Below, in pieces: positions 36,979 to 45,688 of a stretch of 64,000 nt of DNA. Numbering within the stretch: position 1 is the stretch's first letter; each line of letters starts with the position of its first letter. The position numbers and the translations under genes were made by a program. Source of the stretch: Leucobacter chironomi DSM 19883 (lineage in GTDB: Bacteria > Actinomycetota > Actinomycetes > Actinomycetales > Microbacteriaceae); NCBI RefSeq assembly GCF_000421845.1, contig NZ_ATXU01000002.1:62001-126000 (forward strand). The letters run 5' to 3'. Under the pieces are notes generated by a model that was given only the letters and a program-made list of their open reading frames with translations, was not told the origin of the DNA and did no database searches.

Positions 36979-38484
36979 ATGGTGACCTTCGTGGATCAGG
37001 TGCAGGTGCACCTTCAGGCGGGGCGCGGCGGAAACGGCTGCGTGTCGGTTCGTCGCGAGAAGTTCAAGCCCCTCGCGGGCCCCGACGGCGGCGCCGGGGG
37101 CCACGGCGGCGACGTCGTCATCGTGGCCGATCCGCAGGTCACGACCCTGCTCGAATACCACCGCCGCCCCCACCGCACCGCGGAGAACGGCGGCTACGGC
37201 GCCGGCGGCTACCGCGAGGGCACTCACGGCGCCGAGATGGTGCTGCCGGTGCCCGTCGGCACGGTCGTGAAGGACGAGGCGGGGGAGACCCTCATCGATC
37301 TCACGGAGCCCGGCACCCGCTTCATCGCTGCGAAGGGCGGCATCGGCGGGCTCGGCAACAACCAGCTCGCCAGCACCAAGCGCAAAGCTCCCGGATTCGC
37401 ACTGCTCGGCACCGAGGGCGCGCACTGCACGGTGACGCTCGAACTCAAGACGATCGCGGACGTCGCCTTCGTGGGCTACCCCTCCGCGGGCAAGTCCAGC
37501 CTCATCGCCGCGATGAGCGCGGCGAAGCCGAAGATCGCCGACTATCCCTTCACCACCCTGCACCCCAATCTGGGCGTCGTGCAGGCCGCAGACCACCGCT
37601 ACACCGTCGCCGACGTCCCCGGCCTCATCGAGGGCGCCAGCGAGGGCCGCGGCCTCGGCCTCGACTTCCTGCGCCACGTCGAGCGGTGCAGCGCACTGCT
37701 CCACGTGCTCGACTGCGCCACCCTCGAACCGGGCCGCGATCCGCTCTCCGACCTGGAGGTGATCCGGGGCGAGCTCGCCGCCTACCCCGTGCCCGAGGGC
37801 CAGGTGCCGTTGCTCGAACGACCCCAGCTCGTCGCTCTCAACAAGATCGACGTGCCCGAGGCCCGCGAGCTCGCGGACTTCGTGCGCCCCGAACTGGAGG
37901 CGCAGGGCTACCGCGTCTTCGAGATCTCCACGGTCTCCCACGAGGGCTTGCGCGAACTGAGCTTCGCCCTCGCCGACCTGGTGGAGCAGGCCCGCGCGCG
38001 CGAGCTCGCAGAGGCCGCCCACCAGCCGCGCATCGTGCTGCAGCCGAAGGCCGTCGACGACGGCGGGTTCCGGGTCGTGCCCGAGGGCGGCAGCTACGGC
38101 ACCATCTACCGCATCCTCGGCGCGAAGCCGCAGCGCTGGGTGGAGCAGACCGACTTCAAGAACGATGAAGCCGTCGGCTATCTCGCCGACCGACTGCAGA
38201 AGATCGGCATCGAGGACGCCCTCGTGAAGGCCGGTGCCACCGCAGGCTCGACCGTGGTCATCGGCCCCGGCTCGGGCGTCGTCTTCGACTGGGAGCCGAC
38301 CGTGACGAGCGCCGCAGAGGTGCAGATGGGCTCGCGCGGCACCGACCTGCGCGTCGACCAGAACCAGCGGCGCACCAACAAGGAGCGCCGGGTCGACTAC
38401 CACGAGCTCATGGACGCGAAGGCCGAGGCCCGGGCCGAACTGCAGCGCGAGCGCGAGTCCGGCATGTGGGAGAGCGAATCGTGA
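36979..38484 (+). CDS. obg: GTPase Obg (CgtA)
   Basis: Obg is an essential GTPase for 50S maturation. The 501-aa protein has the Gly-rich Obg fold (about 1-158: [26 protein letters not shown]), the G domain with G1 GYPSAGKSS (about 165-173), a [11 protein letters not shown]3 motif, NKID and a C-terminal OCT domain (about 340-430), then a charged tail. The start may be ATG 36979 or GTG 36982; GCGGGAGACGCAG is duplicated just before it. The stop overlaps proB (GTGA). Confidence 0.95.
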   Translation: MVTFVDQVQVHLQAGRGGNGCVSVRREKFKPLAGPDGGAGGHGGDVVIVADPQVTTLLEYHRRPHRTAENGGYGAGGYREGTHGAEMVLPVPVGTVVKDEAGETLIDLTEPGTRFIAAKGGIGGLGNNQLASTKRKAPGFALLGTEGAHCTVTLELKTIADVAFVGYPSAGKSSLIAAMSAAKPKIADYPFTTLHPNLGVVQAADHRYTVADVPGLIEGASEGRGLGLDFLRHVERCSALLHVLDCATLEPGRDPLSDLEVIRGELAAYPVPEGQVPLLERPQLVALNKIDVPEARELADFVRPELEAQGYRVFEISTVSHEGLRELSFALADLVEQARARELAEAAHQPRIVLQPKAVDDGGFRVVPEGGSYGTIYRILGAKPQRWVEQTDFKNDEAVGYLADRLQKIGIEDALVKAGATAGSTVVIGPGSGVVFDWEPTVTSAAEVQMGSRGTDLRVDQNQRRTNKERRVDYHELMDAKAEARAELQRERESGMWESES

Positions 38485-39287
38485 CTCCCGGATCGCTCAC
38501 CACCGGCGAGGAACTGCTCGGCGCCCGCCGCGTGGTGGTGAAGGTGGGCTCGTCGTCGGTGAGCGGGGACAACGCGGCCCAGATCCCGAATCTCGTCTCA
38601 TGCCTCGCCCGGATGCACCGGGCCGGCGCGCAGGTGATCCTCGTCTCCAGCGGCGCGATCGCCACGGGCGTGCCCTTCCTCCGGCTCGACGAGCGTCCCG
38701 ACGACCTCGCGACGCAGCAGGCCGCCGCGGCCGTGGGGCAGAACATCCTCGTCAACCGATACCAGCGGGCGCTCACCGCGCACGAGATTATCGCGGGCCA
38801 GGTGCTGCTCACCGCGCACGACATGGAGAACCCCACGCACCGCGGCAACGCCCGGCGCTCGATCGAGCGGCTGCTGCAGCTCGGGATCCTGCCCATCATC
38901 AACGAGAACGACACGGTCGCGACCCACGAGATCCGCTTCGGCGATAACGACCGCCTCGCCGCGCTCGTGGCGCGCCTGATGGGCGCCGACCGGCTCGTGC
39001 TGCTCTCCGACGTCGACGCGCTCTACACTGCGCCGCCGGCGATGGCCGGCGCCGAGCGCATCGAGTTCGTGCCCTACGGCGATCCGCTCGACGGCATCGA
39101 GATCGGTGAGGCGCAGTCGGGCTGGGGCACCGGAGGCGCAGCCACGAAAGTGCAGGCCGCCCGGCTCGCCGCCGACGCCGGCACCGCGGTGCTGCTCACG
39201 GAGACGAAGCTGCTCGCGCCGGTGCTCGACGGGGAACGGCACGGCACCTCGTTCGAGGCGAAGCGCAGCGACGAATCGGTAGGCTAG
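38481..39287 (+). CDS. proB: Glutamate 5-kinase (short form)
   Basis: ProB phosphorylates glutamate in the first proline step and is usually feedback-inhibited by proline. The 268-aa protein holds only the amino-acid-kinase domain: [43 protein letters not shown] and [13 protein letters not shown]. The C-terminal PUA domain of E. coli ProB (367 aa) is absent. GTG 38481 overlaps the obg stop and has GGGAGAG 6 nt upstream. proA follows after 5 nt. Confidence 0.94.
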   Translation: MTPGSLTTGEELLGARRVVVKVGSSSVSGDNAAQIPNLVSCLARMHRAGAQVILVSSGAIATGVPFLRLDERPDDLATQQAAAAVGQNILVNRYQRALTAHEIIAGQVLLTAHDMENPTHRGNARRSIERLLQLGILPIINENDTVATHEIRFGDNDRLAALVARLMGADRLVLLSDVDALYTAPPAMAGAERIEFVPYGDPLDGIEIGEAQSGWGTGGAATKVQAARLAADAGTAVLLTETKLLAPVLDGERHGTSFEAKRSDESVG

Positions 39288-39292
39288 GAGCC

Positions 39293-40546
39293 ATGTCCCA
39301 GGTCGATCCCTTCCTCCTCAAGCTCGAGCGCGCGCGTGCTGCATCCAAGCGGCTCGCCACGGTCACCACCACGCAGAAGAACGCGGCGCTCGAGGCCATC
39401 GCGGTCGAGCTCGAGAGCAGCGTCGACGAAGTGGTCGCGGCGAACGCCCTGGATCTCGAGCGCGGCGCGGAGAACGGGATCGGGCAGGGGCTGCTGGATC
39501 GCCTGCGTCTCGACGCTGAACGCCTGCGCGGCCTGGCCGCGGCCGTCCGCGAAGTGATCGCACTGCCCGACCCGGTCGGGCAGGTCGTGCGCGGCAGCAC
39601 GCTCGCCAACGGGATCGCCATCAGCCAGGTGCGCGTGCCGTTCGGCGTGGTGGGCGCCATCTACGAGGCGCGACCGAACGTAACGGTCGACATCGCCGCC
39701 CTCGCGCTGAAGAGCGGCAACGGCGCGGTGCTGCGCGGCGGCAGCGCCGCCGAGCACTCGAACCGGGTGCTCGTCACGCTGATCCAGCGCGCCATCGACC
39801 GCGCCGGGCTCGACGGCGACGCCGTGCAGACCATCGACGAGTTCGGTCGCGAAGGCGCCTCCCGCCTCATGCGGGCGCGCGGCTACATCGACGTGCTCAT
39901 CCCTCGAGGCAGCGCTGGGCTCATCTCGACAGTGGTCAACGAGTCGACCGTGCCGGTGATCGAGACCGGCTCGGGCATCGTGCACGTCTACGTCGACGCG
40001 AGCGCCGACGAGGAGATGGCCGTCTCCGTGGTGAAGAACGCGAAGACCCACCGCCCGAGCGTGTGCAACGCGGCCGAGACCCTGCTCGTGCATCGCGACG
40101 CCGCCGAGCGGCTGCTGCCGAGGCTCGCGAGCGAGCTCATCGGGGCCGGCGTCGAGCTGAGCGGCGACGAGGCCGCGCGGGGCGCGGCCGAGGGCGTGCT
40201 CGCAGCAGACGACGAGACCTGGGCCACCGAGCACCACGCGCTCGAGATGGGGGTGCGGGTGGTCGACTCGCTCGACGAGGCGCTGGCGCACATCGAGCGC
40301 TACTCCACCCGCCACACCGAGGCGATCGTCACCCAGGACTACGCCAACGCCGAGCGCTTCCTCGCCGAGGTCGACTCGGCCGTGGTGATGGTGAACGCGT
40401 CGACCCGCTTCACCGACGGCGGCGAGTTCGGCTTCGGCGCCGAGGTGGGCATCTCGACCCAGAAGCTGCACGCGCGTGGGCCGATGGGCCTGCCCGAGCT
40501 CACGAGTACGAAGTGGCTCGTGCGGGGCGCCGGTCAGATCCGCTGA
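39293..40546 (+). CDS. proA: Gamma-glutamyl phosphate reductase
   Basis: ProA reduces glutamyl-5-phosphate with NADPH to glutamate semialdehyde. It is a 417-aa aldehyde-dehydrogenase-fold protein with RVPFGVVGAIYEARPNVTVD, LKSGNGAVLRGGSAA, IPRGSAGLI, and the catalytic-Cys region HRPSVCNAAETLLVH. The C-terminus has STRFTDGGEFGFGAEVGISTQKLHARGPMG. TAGGCT (39280-39285) lies 7 nt before the ATG and AGGAG is also present, so it may be translated from both the operon and its own transcript. Confidence 0.96.
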   Translation: MSQVDPFLLKLERARAASKRLATVTTTQKNAALEAIAVELESSVDEVVAANALDLERGAENGIGQGLLDRLRLDAERLRGLAAAVREVIALPDPVGQVVRGSTLANGIAISQVRVPFGVVGAIYEARPNVTVDIAALALKSGNGAVLRGGSAAEHSNRVLVTLIQRAIDRAGLDGDAVQTIDEFGREGASRLMRARGYIDVLIPRGSAGLISTVVNESTVPVIETGSGIVHVYVDASADEEMAVSVVKNAKTHRPSVCNAAETLLVHRDAAERLLPRLASELIGAGVELSGDEAARGAAEGVLAADDETWATEHHALEMGVRVVDSLDEALAHIERYSTRHTEAIVTQDYANAERFLAEVDSAVVMVNASTRFTDGGEFGFGAEVGISTQKLHARGPMGLPELTSTKWLVRGAGQIR

Positions 40547-40603
40547 TCAAACCCGATACACTGGGTGTCATCTTCCTTATCCGTCATGAATGCAGGGGTC
40601 TCA

Positions 40604-40816
40604 ATGTCACTTGTCGCCACGATCGCCGTCGCCGCTGAAGAGGGGCACCACATCGTCAACGAGCTGCCCTTCCCGGCCCCCGTTTTCGGCGTCATCGCCT
40701 TCGCCGTGTTCACCGCGCTCGCGCTGGTGACGTTCTCGTTCCGCGACGTCGCGAACCGCCACGCCGAGAAGGCCGAGGCGTACGCGCGCGAGCACGGCGC
40801 CGCTCAGCACCACTGA
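40604..40816 (+). CDS. Small single-pass membrane protein between proA and nadD
   Basis: The 70-aa protein has a short N-terminus with Glu and His ([17 protein letters not shown]), one hydrophobic helix (about residues 27-46, [20 protein letters not shown]) and a charged tail ([24 protein letters not shown]). It looks like a type III or N-out protein with a cytoplasmic amphipathic tail. The function is unknown. I recall similar small proteins at this site in Microbacteriaceae. AGGGG is 5 nt before the ATG at 40604; longer in-frame starts upstream lack a ribosome binding site. Confidence 0.75.
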   Translation: MSLVATIAVAAEEGHHIVNELPFPAPVFGVIAFAVFTALALVTFSFRDVANRHAEKAEAYAREHGAAQHH

Positions 40817-40830
40817 GCAGTCGGCACTCC

Positions 40831-41433
40831 GTGGCAACACGACGCCGCATCGGAGTGATGGGCGGCACCTTCGATCCGATCCATCACGGGCACCTGGTCG
40901 CCGCGAGCGAGGTCGCGCAGAGCTTCGACCTCGACGAAGTCATCTTCGTGCCGACCGGTCGCCCCTGGCAGAAGCAGCACGTCTCGCCCAGCGAGCACCG
41001 GTATCTGATGACGGTCATCGCGACCGCGTCGAATCCCAGGTTCACGGTCAGCAGGGTCGACGTGGATCGTGCCGGCCCCACGTATACGGTGGACACCCTC
41101 CGGGATCTCCGCGCGCAGTACCCCGACGATGACCTCTTCTTCATCTCCGGGGCCGACGCGGTCGAGCAGATCCTCGGCTGGAAGGACATCGACAGGCTGT
41201 GGGATCTCGCGCACTTCATCGCCGTGTCGCGGCCCGGGCACGAGCTCTCGCTTTCTGGATTGTCGGGTGAGCACGTAAGCTTGTTGGAAGTCCCCGCTCT
41301 GGCGATCTCGTCTACGGACTGCCGGGCGCGGGTGGCGCGGGGGTATCCGGTGTGGTACCTGGTGCCCGACGGTGTAGTGCAATACATCGCGAAGCACGGT
41401 TTGTACACCGAGGAAGCGACAGAGAATGAGTGA
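40831..41433 (+). CDS. nadD: Nicotinate-nucleotide adenylyltransferase
   Basis: NadD makes nicotinate adenine dinucleotide from NaMN and ATP in NAD synthesis. The 200-aa protein has the nucleotidyltransferase motif [20 protein letters not shown] (GxFDPxHxGH) and the C-terminal [13 protein letters not shown] (ISSTxxR). The start GTG 40831 is in the usual place, with 14 nt after the small membrane protein gene. The 3' end overlaps the next gene by 8 nt. Confidence 0.95.
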   Translation: MATRRRIGVMGGTFDPIHHGHLVAASEVAQSFDLDEVIFVPTGRPWQKQHVSPSEHRYLMTVIATASNPRFTVSRVDVDRAGPTYTVDTLRDLRAQYPDDDLFFISGADAVEQILGWKDIDRLWDLAHFIAVSRPGHELSLSGLSGEHVSLLEVPALAISSTDCRARVARGYPVWYLVPDGVVQYIAKHGLYTEEATENE

Positions 41434-43063
41434 GCAGGACGAACAGCGACCGCTGACCCGCCGTGAGCGGCGGTTGCGGGAGATGGCGGAGACCGGCGCG
41501 CTGGATCTCTCCGAGATCTCCGAGGTGATGGCTGAGCCGAAGCCGGCGAGCCAGCCGAAGACCGACGGCGAGATCGAGATCTCGCCGTTCAACGACGACG
41601 GCACGCCGCGCAGCCGCCGTGAGATGCGCGAACTCCGCGAGCAGGCGCTCGCCGAGCGTGCGGACGCGGAGCCCGCGGCCGAGGCCGAGGCGGCTGAGCT
41701 TGCGGAGCCCGTGGTGGATTCCGCGGATGCGGACGAGGCTGAGACCGCCCCGGAAGCGACGGCCGCTGAGGACGTCGCCGCCGACGAAGCCCCCGCCGAC
41801 GAAAGCCCCGCCGAGGAGGCTCCGGCCGAGCAGGGCCCCGCTGGGGAGGCTCCGGCTGAGCCTGAGGCAGAGCCGACTCCCGAGCCTATTCCCGCGGTGC
41901 GCCCCAAGCCCGCCGAGTCGCGGACATCGGAGGCCGAGGCCGCAGCGCCTGAGGCAGCAGACGAGGCCACCGGCTCCGAGCAGCTGGGTCAGGATCCGGC
42001 ACCGGCCGACCAGACCGGCGCGCTCGACTTCGACACGCTCATCGCCCCGCCGACCGAGCCCTTCACGGTGGCCGAGCTGCAGGAGGCGGAAGCCGCCGCG
42101 GCCGACGACCTTGACGACGAGGACGAGCCCGAGGCGGTGAGCCCCGCCGAGGCCGCGCCGACCGAGAAGCCGAAGCGCCGCTTCCCCTGGCAGCGCAAGG
42201 CGGCCGCCGACGACGCCGCGGCAGCGGACGCTCCCGCCCCGGAGATCTCCGACGAGGACGCCTCCGCAGAGCAGCCTCCCGCAGACGCCGTGGAGGCCGA
42301 TCCCGCAGCCGGCACCGAGGATGAGCGCTCCGCGCCCGACGCCCCGGCGGCGGATCTCGCAGCAGAGCCCAGCCCCGGCGACGAGCGCGACCCCGCTGCC
42401 GACCCGGTCGTGGTCGAGGATGTCGTCGCGGTCGAGGAGACCGTGGCCATCGCCGAGATCACGGAGCCGGAGACGGCGGCCGAGCCGAACGAGCCGAGCC
42501 CCGAGCAGAAGACCAGCTACTCGTTCCCCGACATCGCCCCTCCCGAGGAGTGGCGCTCGGTGTTCGACGATCCCGCCTCTCGCGAGGTGCCCGATCAGGG
42601 CGGCCAGGGCGGTGACTTCGACGACCTCATCTCGCGTGCGGTCGCCCAGGAGGGCACGTCGACGACGGCCGGCACCTCGGCGCTGATCCTGCCCTCCATG
42701 CCGGAGGACACCGGCGGCCTCACCGGCCCGATCGGCACGACCGGTGAGCTGTACGTGACCGGCTCGCTGAAGCTGCCGAAATCCCTCGGCGAGACCGGCG
42801 GTCACTCGGCGCTCCACGACTCGATCGAGATCGATCCCATCACGGGCGAGGAATCCGCCGACGTCCGCATGACCGGCGAGGGCCCCGCGCCCGTCTCGGC
42901 CCGTCACGCGGTGAGCGCGCGCGCCGCCTCTGGGCTTCCCGTGGTGAAGCCCGTCACGGATCGCAGCAAGCTGCCGCTCGTGCTGTCGCTCACCGGCGGC
43001 GGTCTGCTGATCGTCGTCGTCGCGCTCGGCGTGTGGGGCGCGAGCAACGGGATGTTCGGCTAG
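41426..43063 (+). CDS. Acidic, Pro/Ala/Glu-rich protein with a C-terminal membrane anchor, unknown function
   Basis: I do not recognise this 545-aa protein. A basic N-terminal motif ([22 protein letters not shown]) recurs in part ([16 protein letters not shown]), then about 350 residues are Ala/Glu/Asp/Pro-rich and probably disordered. Near the C-terminus come more structured pieces ([19 protein letters not shown] and [21 protein letters not shown]) and a single transmembrane helix (about 517-540, [23 protein letters not shown]) with only a short tail. It overlaps nadD by 8 nt and precedes rsfS, so it is translated within the nadD-rsfS operon. The cytoplasmic N-terminus could recruit partners, but no role is shown. 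Confidence 0.75.
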   Translation: MSEQDEQRPLTRRERRLREMAETGALDLSEISEVMAEPKPASQPKTDGEIEISPFNDDGTPRSRREMRELREQALAERADAEPAAEAEAAELAEPVVDSADADEAETAPEATAAEDVAADEAPADESPAEEAPAEQGPAGEAPAEPEAEPTPEPIPAVRPKPAESRTSEAEAAAPEAADEATGSEQLGQDPAPADQTGALDFDTLIAPPTEPFTVAELQEAEAAAADDLDDEDEPEAVSPAEAAPTEKPKRRFPWQRKAAADDAAAADAPAPEISDEDASAEQPPADAVEADPAAGTEDERSAPDAPAADLAAEPSPGDERDPAADPVVVEDVVAVEETVAIAEITEPETAAEPNEPSPEQKTSYSFPDIAPPEEWRSVFDDPASREVPDQGGQGGDFDDLISRAVAQEGTSTTAGTSALILPSMPEDTGGLTGPIGTTGELYVTGSLKLPKSLGETGGHSALHDSIEIDPITGEESADVRMTGEGPAPVSARHAVSARAASGLPVVKPVTDRSKLPLVLSLTGGGLLIVVVALGVWGASNGMFG

Positions 43064-43128
43064 CCCCGATCGAGCTCTCTCCTGCGGGCGCGTGCCCGCC
43101 GAACGAAGGAAACACACTGAAGACTGAA

Positions 43129-43524
43129 GTGAATCAGGCCCACGACGTGCTGTCGGATCTGCGGATCGCGGTTCGCGCTGCCGACGACAAGGGAGCGACC
43201 GCTCCCGTGGCGCTGCAGGTGACGGAGCAGTTCGGCCTGGCCGATGTGTTCCTGATCGTGACGGGTGCCGTGGAGCGCAACGTGCAGGCGATCTCCGACG
43301 CCATCGAGGACGCCCTCAACGAAGCTGGTGTGCGCACCGTGCGTCGCGAGGGGCGGGAGAGCGGCCGCTGGGTGCTGCTCGACTTCGGCGACCTCATCGT
43401 GCACGTCTTCCACCAGGAGGAGCGCGATTTCTACCAGCTGGAGCGCCTCTGGCAGGACTGCCCGCTCATCGAGGTGGCGCCGATGCTCGCGACCGCCGGC
43501 GACGGCGATTCGCAGAGCGCTTGA
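43129..43524 (+). CDS. rsfS: Ribosomal silencing factor RsfS
   Basis: RsfS binds L14 and blocks subunit joining, in stationary phase in other bacteria. The protein (about 131 aa) has the family core VTEQFGLADVFLIVTGAVERNVQAISDAIEDAL, RREGRESGRWVLLDFGDLIVHVFHQEERDFYQLERLWQD. The boundary given is the first conventional start, GTG 43129. However, AAGGA (43106-43110) is 18 nt away from it but only 6 nt from an in-frame CTG at 43117, which would add MKTE. The CTG may be the real start. The gene follows the acidic membrane protein gene after about 60 nt and is usual next to nadD. Confidence 0.85.
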   Translation: MNQAHDVLSDLRIAVRAADDKGATAPVALQVTEQFGLADVFLIVTGAVERNVQAISDAIEDALNEAGVRTVRREGRESGRWVLLDFGDLIVHVFHQEERDFYQLERLWQDCPLIEVAPMLATAGDGDSQSA

Positions 43525-43556
43525 CGCCGGGTGCGACGCGCCCGGGAATCCCCGAT

Positions 43557-43587
43557 TTGCGCGCCGCACCCCCTTCCGGTGTAAAGT
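43557..43587 (+). promoter_or_regulatory. Possible promoter for tRNA-Ala
   Basis: TTGCGC (43557-43562), a 19-nt spacer and TAAAGT (43582-43587), 37 nt upstream of the tRNA. The spacer is slightly long. Confidence 0.4.
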
Positions 43588-43624
43588 AGAAGAGTTGTCG
43601 GGGGAGCATTTCTCCGACTTCCAC

Positions 43625-43700
43625 GGGTCTGTGGCGCAGCTGGTAGCGCACCTGCATGGCATGCAGGGGGTCAGGGGTTCGAGTCCCCTCAGATCCACCA
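43625..43700 (+). tRNA. tRNA-Ala (GGC)
   Basis: A 76-nt tRNA including encoded CCA. Acceptor GGGTCTG pairs with CAGATCC with one G-U pair. Anticodon stem CCTGC/GCAGG holds loop ATGGCAT, giving anticodon GGC for GCC codons. T arm AGGGGTTCGAGTCCCCT. It is the only tRNA in the window with CCA in the gene. Confidence 0.95.
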
Positions 43701-43707
43701 CTCACTC

Positions 43708-43740
43708 AGAAAGCCCCGCTCCGGCGGGGCTTTCTTGTTT
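43708..43740 (+). terminator. Intrinsic terminator after tRNA-Ala
   Basis: AAAGCCCCGC (43710-43719) pairs with GCGGGGCTTT (43724-43733) and is followed by TTTCTTGTTT. It is one of few hairpins here with a T-rich tail. Confidence 0.85.
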
Positions 43741-43824
43741 CCGACACCGTTCGGCCTTCCGGCTCCCTGACGTCAGGCCGCGTACGGCAGCGACCCGCCT
43801 TGGCCCGGATCCGCCTCGTCTCGA

Positions 43825-43830
43825 TACACT
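43825..43830 (+). promoter_or_regulatory. -10 hexamer TACACT, 6 nt before the cyclase-family gene
   Basis: TACACT, then TCGGGC, then ATG 43837. No Shine-Dalgarno. It fits a leaderless transcript. Confidence 0.5.
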
Positions 43831-43836
43831 TCGGGC

Positions 43837-44562
43837 ATGATCGACCTCAGCCACCCCATCACGACCGGCATGACGGTCTACCCCGGCGACCCCGAAGTTC
43901 GCGTGCGCGAGGCCCTCAGCGTCGCAGCCGACGGCGTCGCCGTCTCGGAGCTGCATCTCGGCTCGCACGCCGGCACCCACATCGACGCCCCGTCGCACAC
44001 GATCCCGGGCGGCCGCACCGTCGACCAGCTGCCGCTCGACGTGCTCTCGGGCGACGCCCTGATCCTGCACGTCGCCGATCGCGTCGCGGCCCGCGAGCGC
44101 ATCGACGCGGACGTGCTCGGCCTCGACCGATTCGAGATCGTGCCCGCGATCGTCGCGATCCGCACGGGATGGGATCGCCACTTCGGCGACGAGCTCGCGC
44201 TGCAGCACCCCTTCCTGACGGTCGACGCTGCAGAGCGCCTGTGGCAGCTCGGCATGCGGGTGCTCGCGGTCGACGCGCTCAGCCCGGACCGCACGGCACC
44301 GGGTGACGGGGCTGCGGCCGCTGAAGCATCGTGCGACGATGCTGCGGGTGGCGGCGCTGCGGATGTCGGTGTGGCGGGCGGCGACGCGGATCCGCTGCCG
44401 GTGCACACCGTCGTGCTGGGCGGGGGCGGGGCGATCGTTGAGAACCTGCGCGGGCTCGACGCGCTCGGTGAGCGGGCGCGGCTCGGGATCTTCCCGCTGC
44501 CGCTCGCCGGCGCCGACGGCGCACCCGCCCGCGTGGTGGCCTGGACGGACGAGGATCGATGA
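43837..44562 (+). CDS. Cyclase-family metal-dependent hydrolase (kynurenine formamidase-like)
   Basis: The 241-aa protein has the family metal site HAGTHIDAPSH (HxGTHxDxPxH, about residues 47-57) and begins MIDLSHPITTGMTVYPGDPEV, as in the cyclase/formamidase group. The family includes kynurenine formamidase and isatin hydrolase; this member's substrate is unknown, and no kynurenine genes are nearby. A low-complexity Ala/Asp/Gly insert lies near residues 155-185. The stop overlaps the transporter gene at 44559 (ATGA), so the two are co-expressed. Confidence 0.82.
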   Translation: MIDLSHPITTGMTVYPGDPEVRVREALSVAADGVAVSELHLGSHAGTHIDAPSHTIPGGRTVDQLPLDVLSGDALILHVADRVAARERIDADVLGLDRFEIVPAIVAIRTGWDRHFGDELALQHPFLTVDAAERLWQLGMRVLAVDALSPDRTAPGDGAAAAEASCDDAAGGGAADVGVAGGDADPLPVHTVVLGGGGAIVENLRGLDALGERARLGIFPLPLAGADGAPARVVAWTDEDR

Positions 44563-45530
44563 TCCCGAGCTCCGCGCAGCTCGTCGCGCGCCTGGAGCGC
44601 CACCAGGTGACGCTCTACTTGGTCGCTCTCGCTGTGGGTGCCGCCGCGGGGTTACTGCTGCCGGAGCTCGCGCGCCCCGCCGAGATCGCCGTCACCCCCG
44701 TGCTCGGCCTGCTGCTCTACGCGACCTTCCTCGGCGTCCCGTTCGCGAGCGCGGGCCGTGCACTGCGCGACTGGAGGTTCCTCGGTGCCGTGCTCGCGGT
44801 GAACTTCGTGCTCGTGCCGGCCGTGGTGTGGGTGCTCTCGCGCATCGTCGCCCATGATCACGCAGTGCTGGTGGGGGTGCTGTTCGTGCTGCTCGCGCCG
44901 TGCGTCGACTACGTGATCGTGTTCGCCGGGCTCGCCGGCGGCTCACGCGAGCGGCTGCTCGCCGCGACGCCGCTGCTCATGCTCGCGCAGATGCTGCTGC
45001 TGCCGCTGTTCCTGTGGTGGATGGCGGGACCGGGTATCGCGGCCGCGGTGGAGGTGCGACCTTTCGTCGAAGCGCTGCTCTGGCTCATCGTGCTGCCGCT
45101 CGCGGCCGCGGCGGGCACGCAGTTCGCGGCGTCGCGCAGCCGCTGGGGCATGCGCCTGCGCGACGCCGCTCTCGGAGCGATGGTGCCGCTGATGATGCTC
45201 ACGCTCGCGGTCGTGGTCGCCTCCCAGGTGGCGGGGATCGGGGGCCGGATCGCGGCACTCGCCATCGCGGTGCCGGTGTTACTGCTCTTCGCCGCAGTGA
45301 TGGTGGCGGTGGGGATGGCGGTCTCCCGGCTGCTCGGCCTCGATGTCGCCGGGCGCCGAGCGGTGGTCTTCAGCGGAGTGACCCGCAACTCGCTCGTCGT
45401 GCTGCCGCTGGTGCTCGCGCTGCCGCCGGCATTCGCGCTGGCGCCGCTCGTGGTCGTCGCGCAGACGCTGATCGAGCTGGTGGTGATGGTCGTCCTCGTG
45501 CGCCTGATCCCGAGGCTGATCCCGGGCTAG
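44559..45530 (+). CDS. Bile acid:sodium symporter / ACR3-type transporter
   Basis: This 323-aa membrane protein has about ten hydrophobic segments from residue 17 to the end. The APCVDYVIVFAGLAGG segment and the motif region VFSGVTRNSLVVLPLVLALP match the BASS/ACR3 fold (NhaA-like, discontinuous helices). ACR3 members export arsenite, while other BASS proteins import organic acids. The APCVDYV Cys in helix 4 is typical of the arsenite type. There is no arsR or arsC nearby, and coupling with a cyclase-family enzyme could point to an organic-acid substrate instead. Confidence 0.78.
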   Translation: MIPSSAQLVARLERHQVTLYLVALAVGAAAGLLLPELARPAEIAVTPVLGLLLYATFLGVPFASAGRALRDWRFLGAVLAVNFVLVPAVVWVLSRIVAHDHAVLVGVLFVLLAPCVDYVIVFAGLAGGSRERLLAATPLLMLAQMLLLPLFLWWMAGPGIAAAVEVRPFVEALLWLIVLPLAAAAGTQFAASRSRWGMRLRDAALGAMVPLMMLTLAVVVASQVAGIGGRIAALAIAVPVLLLFAAVMVAVGMAVSRLLGLDVAGRRAVVFSGVTRNSLVVLPLVLALPPAFALAPLVVVAQTLIELVVMVVLVRLIPRLIPG

Positions 45531-45557
45531 ATCCGGGGCTAGATCCCGAGCTAGATC
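45519..45557 (+). repeat. Short tandem repeat, about 12-bp units with CTAGATCC
   Basis: The end of the transporter gene and the next 27 bases hold about four units: CTGATCCCGGG, CTAGATCCGGGG, CTAGATCCCGAG and CTAGATCCTGAC. The last unit leads into a hairpin. CTAG is rare in a genome this rich in GC, so three in 40 bases stand out. Confidence 0.6.
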
Positions 45558-45560
45558 CTG

Positions 45561-45580
45561 ACCCGGCTTCCAAGCCGGGT
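45561..45580 (+). terminator. Hairpin after the transporter gene
   Basis: ACCCGGCTT (45561-45569) pairs with AAGCCGGGT (45572-45580) around a 2-nt centre. A 9-bp stem, followed by TTCC. Confidence 0.6.
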
Positions 45581-45592
45581 TCCACCTCGGGA

Positions 45593-45609
45593 ATACCCCC
45601 ACCCGGTAT
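45593..45609 (+). promoter_or_regulatory. Possible CsoR-type copper operator before the metal ATPase gene
   Basis: ATACCCCCACCCGGTAT has 5-bp inverted ends ATACC/GGTAT and a C-rich centre, like the GC-rich pseudopalindromes bound by CsoR-family copper repressors. It lies 80 nt before the ATPase start. No csoR gene is in this window. Confidence 0.4.
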
Positions 45610-45688
45610 CCGGTTGCAACGGGTGCCGTCGGCCGGGCCTTGCGCACCGCAGCGGAGTCGCCCAGGCTGGCAGAGAGGACGGGGGAGC

